Under the pieces are notes generated by a model. That model worked only from the letters and a program-made list of their open reading frames with translations. It had not been told where the DNA came from and made no database searches. From Bacteroidota bacterium (GTDB lineage: Bacteria > Bacteroidota > Bacteroidia > Bacteroidales > UBA6013), in NCBI GenBank assembly GCA_020048645.1, contig JAIFMG010000103.1:1-38651 (forward strand): a stretch of DNA of 38,651 bases, given 5' to 3'. Below, in pieces: positions 35,816 through 38,651 of the stretch. Made by a program: the position numbers and the translations under genes. Position 1 is the first letter of the stretch; each line of letters starts with the position of its first letter.

Positions 35816-37834
35816 TTATGATTTCTGGTTGGTGTCTTGGGGGGGGAGGCCGTATCCGGCTCGGAGCTCTTTCAAATGCCTAAAAATAACAAATAAATCG
35901 TTCGACGGAAGATAGTGCTGTGCGTATCGCATGTTTCGACGCAACAACTCCTCGTGCGAAACATGCTCCGCTTGGGCCACCGTCAGGATGCCAGGGCGGA
36001 GGTGGGGCAGTTTTTTCAACTCATTATCAGGTAGTTGGTTGTATCCTACCCAGGTCTTCTTGCCCAGGATGACATCCAGGCAGCGCTTCGCGAATGAACC
36101 AAAATTTTCGCGGATTGCGAAAGCCAAAATCGGGGACGACAGCAAAAAGGCCACGGACACCCCCAGGTCGAGCAGCCGCTTGCGCGCCCGGTTCGAGGTC
36201 TTGCCCACCGGGTTCTGGCGCACGGCGTAGAGCTCGCCCGTCGCCTCGATGGAGTTGCTGCCGATGATGGAGTGGCTCTCCGGCGGGGCTATCTTGAAGC
36301 GCACGGGGCTGTCGCCCAGCCGCAGCATCGTGCTGATGATCTGCTCGGAGCTCAGGTCGGAGGCGCAGAAGACCAGCTCCTCCAGCCGATGCACCCGGAT
36401 GGCTTCCTCGAGCTGGTCCAGGCTGCCCAGGGCCGGGCCGTCGAAGGCCTCCTCCTCCGCCGCCGCCGCCCGCGGGAGCACCGCCCCGACCACTTCGACC
36501 CGGGGCGAGACCTCCGCCAGAAGCGCCGAGACACGCGCCCACTCGGCCGGGCCGCCCACCACGGCCAGCCGGGGCTTGCGCTGGCTGCGCAAGGGGTACT
36601 GCCCGGGCAGAAGCCGCCCGAGGGCCAGCCGCGACAGCGGAAGCGCCACCAGGCTCCAGAGCCCGCCCAGCAGCACCAGAGCCCGCGAGAAGCGCCATTC
36701 CTCGGGCAGGAGCGAGTACCACGCCAGCACGAAAACCACGCCCCAGCCGGCGCCCCTGGCCACCCGCGCCAGGTGGTAGGGCTTCTGGTAGCCGCCCGCC
36801 GCCCAGACCGAGCCCACCCACGAAAGGCAGTACAGCGGCACCGAGACCCGCCAGAAGGCCTCCGGGTAGCCCCCGCCCTCCGCCCCGAACACCCGGGCCT
36901 CCCAAATGGGCGTCAGCAGCCAGAAGCCCAGGCCCACCAGCAGGCCCTCCAGCGCCGGCAGGTGCGTCCTGTCCCACAGCCGCTTGCCGATCGAGAGGCC
37001 CGCCCGGAACCAGATCGCCCCCCGGATCAGCAGCGCGAAGAAGCGCGCGTTCTGCCGCGTGAAGTGCTTCCGGGCGAAGATGATCATCGCGTTGTAGAAC
37101 ACCAGCACGTAGTTGATGCTCCCCTTCTTGGTGCTCTCCCCCTTGTAGTGGATGATGCGCGTCTGGGGGAAGTAGTAGTTGCGGTAGCCGCCCTGAACGA
37201 TCCGCCACGACAGGTCGATGTCCTCGCCGTACATGAAGTACTCCTCGTCCAGCAGGCCCACCTTGGCCAGGGCCTCCTGCCGCAGCAGCATGAACGCCCC
37301 CGACAGCACCTCCACGTCGTGCGTCTGATCCGGGTCGAGGTGCCCCAGGTGGTACCGCCCGAAGCGGCTCGACCGGGGGAACAGCGCCGAAAGCCCGAAG
37401 ATCTTGTAGAAGGCCACCGCCGGGGTGGGCAGGGCACGCTTCGACTCCGGCAGGAAGTTGCCCCGCCCGTCGATCATCTTCACCCCCAGGCCGCCCGCCT
37501 CCGGATGCGCGTCCATGAACTCCAGGCACCTCCGGAAGGTCGATTCCTCCACCACCGTGTCCGGGTTCAGCAGCAGCGCGTACTCGCCCTTGGCCACCCG
37601 CAGCGCCTGGTTGTTGGCCCGCGAGAAGCCCACGTTCTCCTTGTTCTCCACCAGCGTAACCTCGGGGAACTTCGCCCGAACCATCTGGCACGAGCCGTCC
37701 ACCGAGCTGTTGTCCACCACGAAGACCTCCACGGCCAGGCCCCGCGAGGCCGCCCGCACCGAGTGCAGGCACTGCTCCAGGAAGTGCTTGACGTTGTAGT
37801 TGACCACGATGACCGAGAGCCGCATCTTGTGCAT
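35816..37834 (-). CDS. Fusion: family 2 glycosyltransferase with degenerate sugar-phosphotransferase-like domain
   Basis: This is a 672-residue membrane protein. Residues 4-250 are a WbbL/rhamnosyltransferase-like GT2 domain: SVIVVNYNVKHFLEQC, VVDNSSVDGS (39-48), LLLNPDTVV (87-95; Asp92), and FMYGEDIDLSWR (200-211). About five hydrophobic segments follow (roughly 264-281, 296-312, 331-347, 363-376, 384-406), then a Rossmann-like part (RLAVVGGPAEW, 422-432). Residues 550-620 (RKRLLDLGVSVAFLLSSPIL, then WVGYNQLP and LRPGILTVAQ) recall polyprenyl-phosphate sugar-1-phosphate transferases. The central catalytic core of that family, with its KFRSM-like segment and acidic residues, is not visible, so that half is probably not catalytic. 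It starts at ATG 37834 (a second ATG at 37825), 9 bases after recR. A role in cell-surface polysaccharide synthesis is inferred. Confidence 0.85.
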   Translation of the reverse strand: MHKMRLSVIVVNYNVKHFLEQCLHSVRAASRGLAVEVFVVDNSSVDGSCQMVRAKFPEVTLVENKENVGFSRANNQALRVAKGEYALLLNPDTVVEESTFRRCLEFMDAHPEAGGLGVKMIDGRGNFLPESKRALPTPAVAFYKIFGLSALFPRSSRFGRYHLGHLDPDQTHDVEVLSGAFMLLRQEALAKVGLLDEEYFMYGEDIDLSWRIVQGGYRNYYFPQTRIIHYKGESTKKGSINYVLVFYNAMIIFARKHFTRQNARFFALLIRGAIWFRAGLSIGKRLWDRTHLPALEGLLVGLGFWLLTPIWEARVFGAEGGGYPEAFWRVSVPLYCLSWVGSVWAAGGYQKPYHLARVARGAGWGVVFVLAWYSLLPEEWRFSRALVLLGGLWSLVALPLSRLALGRLLPGQYPLRSQRKPRLAVVGGPAEWARVSALLAEVSPRVEVVGAVLPRAAAAEEEAFDGPALGSLDQLEEAIRVHRLEELVFCASDLSSEQIISTMLRLGDSPVRFKIAPPESHSIIGSNSIEATGELYAVRQNPVGKTSNRARKRLLDLGVSVAFLLSSPILAFAIRENFGSFAKRCLDVILGKKTWVGYNQLPDNELKKLPHLRPGILTVAQAEHVSHEELLRRNMRYAQHYLPSNDLFVIFRHLKELRAGYGLPPQDTNQKS

Positions 37835-37843
37835 GACAGTTTT

Positions 37844-38458
37844 TCAGGGCGCCAGCTTGACCCGCCCCGCGATGGACCGCCCCAGCGTGACCGGGTCGGC
37901 GTACTCCAGTTCGTCGCCCACGGCCAGGCCACGGGCCAGCGTGCTGACTTCCAGGCCCAGCGGCGAGAGCTTCTTGTGCAGGTAGAAGTTCGTGGTGTCG
38001 CCCTCCAGGGTCGTGCTCAGGGCCAGGATGACCTCCCGAACGTCCGGGCCGGAGGCCCGCTCCAGCAGCCGATCCACGCTCAGGTCCGAGGGGCCCACGC
38101 CGTCCATGGGCGAGATCAGGCCCCCCAGCACGTGGTAGAGGCCCTGGTACTGCCCCGTGTTCTCGATGGCCAGGATCTCCCGGAAGCTCTCCACCACGCA
38201 GAGCTGGCTGGCGTCGCGCCGGCCGCTCGAGCAGACCGGGCAGAGCTCGTGGTCCGAGAGGTTCCCGCACGCGCGGCAGTGCCGGATGCCCCGGCGCATC
38301 TCCACCAGCGCCCCGGCAAGGCGATCCACCACCTCCTGGGGCTTGCCCAGCAGGTGGAGCGCCAGCCGCAGCGCCGTCTTGCTGCCGATGCCCGGCAGGC
38401 TCGAAATCTCCTCTACCGCACGCTCAAGATGCCGCGAGGGCAAGTCCAGGTGGCCCAT
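37844..38458 (-). CDS. recR: Recombination mediator protein RecR
   Basis: This 204-residue protein shows the full RecR layout. There is a helix-hairpin-helix (LPGIGSKTALRLA, 21-33) and a four-Cys zinc site (Cys61, Cys64, Cys73, Cys76). A Toprim domain runs from LCVVES (86-91, Glu90) through YHVLGGLISPMDG (108-120). The closing ARGLAVGDELEYADPVTLGRSIAGR region (175-199) is also present. RecR works with RecO (and RecF) to load RecA on gapped DNA. It is the first gene of a tightly packed minus-strand operon. It starts with ATG at 38458, with a TACCTTCGCGG element about 40 bases upstream. Confidence 0.96.
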   Translation of the reverse strand: MGHLDLPSRHLERAVEEISSLPGIGSKTALRLALHLLGKPQEVVDRLAGALVEMRRGIRHCRACGNLSDHELCPVCSSGRRDASQLCVVESFREILAIENTGQYQGLYHVLGGLISPMDGVGPSDLSVDRLLERASGPDVREVILALSTTLEGDTTNFYLHKKLSPLGLEVSTLARGLAVGDELEYADPVTLGRSIAGRVKLAP

Positions 38459-38493
38459 TCCGATTTCCTCTTTTTCGTGTAAACCCGCCTTCG

Positions 38494-38506
38494 GCCCGCG
38501 AAGGTA
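38494..38506 (-). promoter_or_regulatory. Possible -7 element of the recR operon
   Basis: The minus strand reads TACCTTCGCGGGC from 38506, matching the TAnnTTCGCGG form seen at other gene starts. No TTTG is at the standard spacing. It abuts a 13-base sequence that is repeated in opposite orientation at 38593-38605. Confidence 0.4.
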
Positions 38507-38605
38507 AGCATTTTGCCAAAGCCCCCGATCCGCCCGCTGGTTGCCGTCCCTTTTCAGAAATTTGGTTCTTTATAAGAGTGTGTGGGTAAAACGGCAAAAT
38601 GCTTA
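38505..38605. repeat. 13-bp inverted repeat flanking the divergent recR / right-edge promoter region
   Basis: GGCAAAATGCTTA occurs on the plus strand at 38593-38605 and on the minus strand at 38517-38505, a perfect inverted pair 75 bases apart. On each strand it ends in the TA of a -7-like element (TATCATTG plus, TACCTTCG minus), pointing outward to each flanking gene. Confidence 0.75.
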
Positions 38606-38623
38606 TCATTGCTCAAAAAAGAA

Positions 38624-38651
38624 ATGAGGCAAGAAGACATTTTCGCGGCGG
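38624..38651 (+). CDS. Start of an unidentified divergent gene, cut by window edge
   Basis: ATG at 38624 opens MRQEDIFAA and is still open at the last base. An A-rich stretch (CAAAAAAGAA) sits just upstream, as is common ahead of Bacteroidota start codons, and a TATCATTG -7-like element lies 12 bases before it. Nine codons are too few to name the product; the call rests on the upstream context. Confidence 0.45.

Noticed and set aside
34420-35883. 487-residue plus-strand ORF opposite the E2 gene
   Set aside because: Its Gly/His/Leu/Asp-rich shadow composition has no motif, while the minus frame is an unmistakable E2.
36027-38482. Long ORFs overlapping recR and the glycosyltransferase (747 residues minus, 736 residues plus)
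   Set aside because: Both are GC-driven shadows rich in Arg, Gly, Ala, Pro and Gln. RecR and GT2 signatures lie in the other minus-strand frames.

Overview
The window looks like chromosomal DNA of a GC-rich member of the Bacteroidota. Three lines of evidence agree. It carries type IX secretion system (T9SS) genes: a giant surface protein with a gliding-motility-type C-terminal sorting domain, a PorP/SprF-type outer-membrane protein, and a PorE-like TPR/propeller/OmpA protein. It carries Bacteroidota-style promoters (TTTG ... TAnnTTTG, here often TAnnTTCGCGG). Several genes start with rare start codons rather than a strong Shine-Dalgarno sequence. No tRNA, rRNA, CRISPR array, integrase or insertion sequence was seen.

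Region 1 (1-25080, plus strand) is one open reading frame that is already open at the left edge. It encodes at least 8359 residues. About 98 tandem modules of roughly 80 residues, each with two cysteines and GxW / FRWT cores, are followed by four PKD-like domains and a T9SS C-terminal domain. In the first half the modules alternate strictly between two types, giving a 161-residue (483 bp) higher-order unit. The alternation breaks down near 11.8 kb. A terminator follows the gene, then a SprF-like gene (25406-26440), the usual partner for secretion of SprB-type adhesins.

Region 2 (26441-29430, plus strand) holds an OmpH/Skp-like periplasmic chaperone, a family 2-like glycosyltransferase that starts a few bases after it, and a DUF2202 ferritin-like lipoprotein with a long Gly/Asn repeat tail.

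Region 3 (29437-34440, minus strand) holds an FtsB/DivIC-like division protein, 1-pyrroline-5-carboxylate dehydrogenase (proline/glutamate metabolism), a GNAT acetyltransferase and the PorE-like protein. Clear terminators follow the dehydrogenase and PorE-like genes, and PorE has a near-perfect Bacteroidota promoter.

Region 4 (34441-38458, minus strand) is a tightly spaced operon, recR - glycosyltransferase fusion - 2-oxoacid dehydrogenase E2, with gaps of 9 and 13 bp. It is transcribed away from the right edge, where a divergent gene appears to begin at 38624.

Taken together, the giant protein is very probably exported by the T9SS and displayed on the cell surface. SprF and PorE-like proteins would support its export or anchoring, and OmpH would support envelope protein folding. 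The remaining genes are ordinary housekeeping. The most notable part is the giant repeat protein itself: its size, its two-module expansion pattern, its patchy codon usage, and a pair of adjacent modules that have each lost the opposite cysteine.
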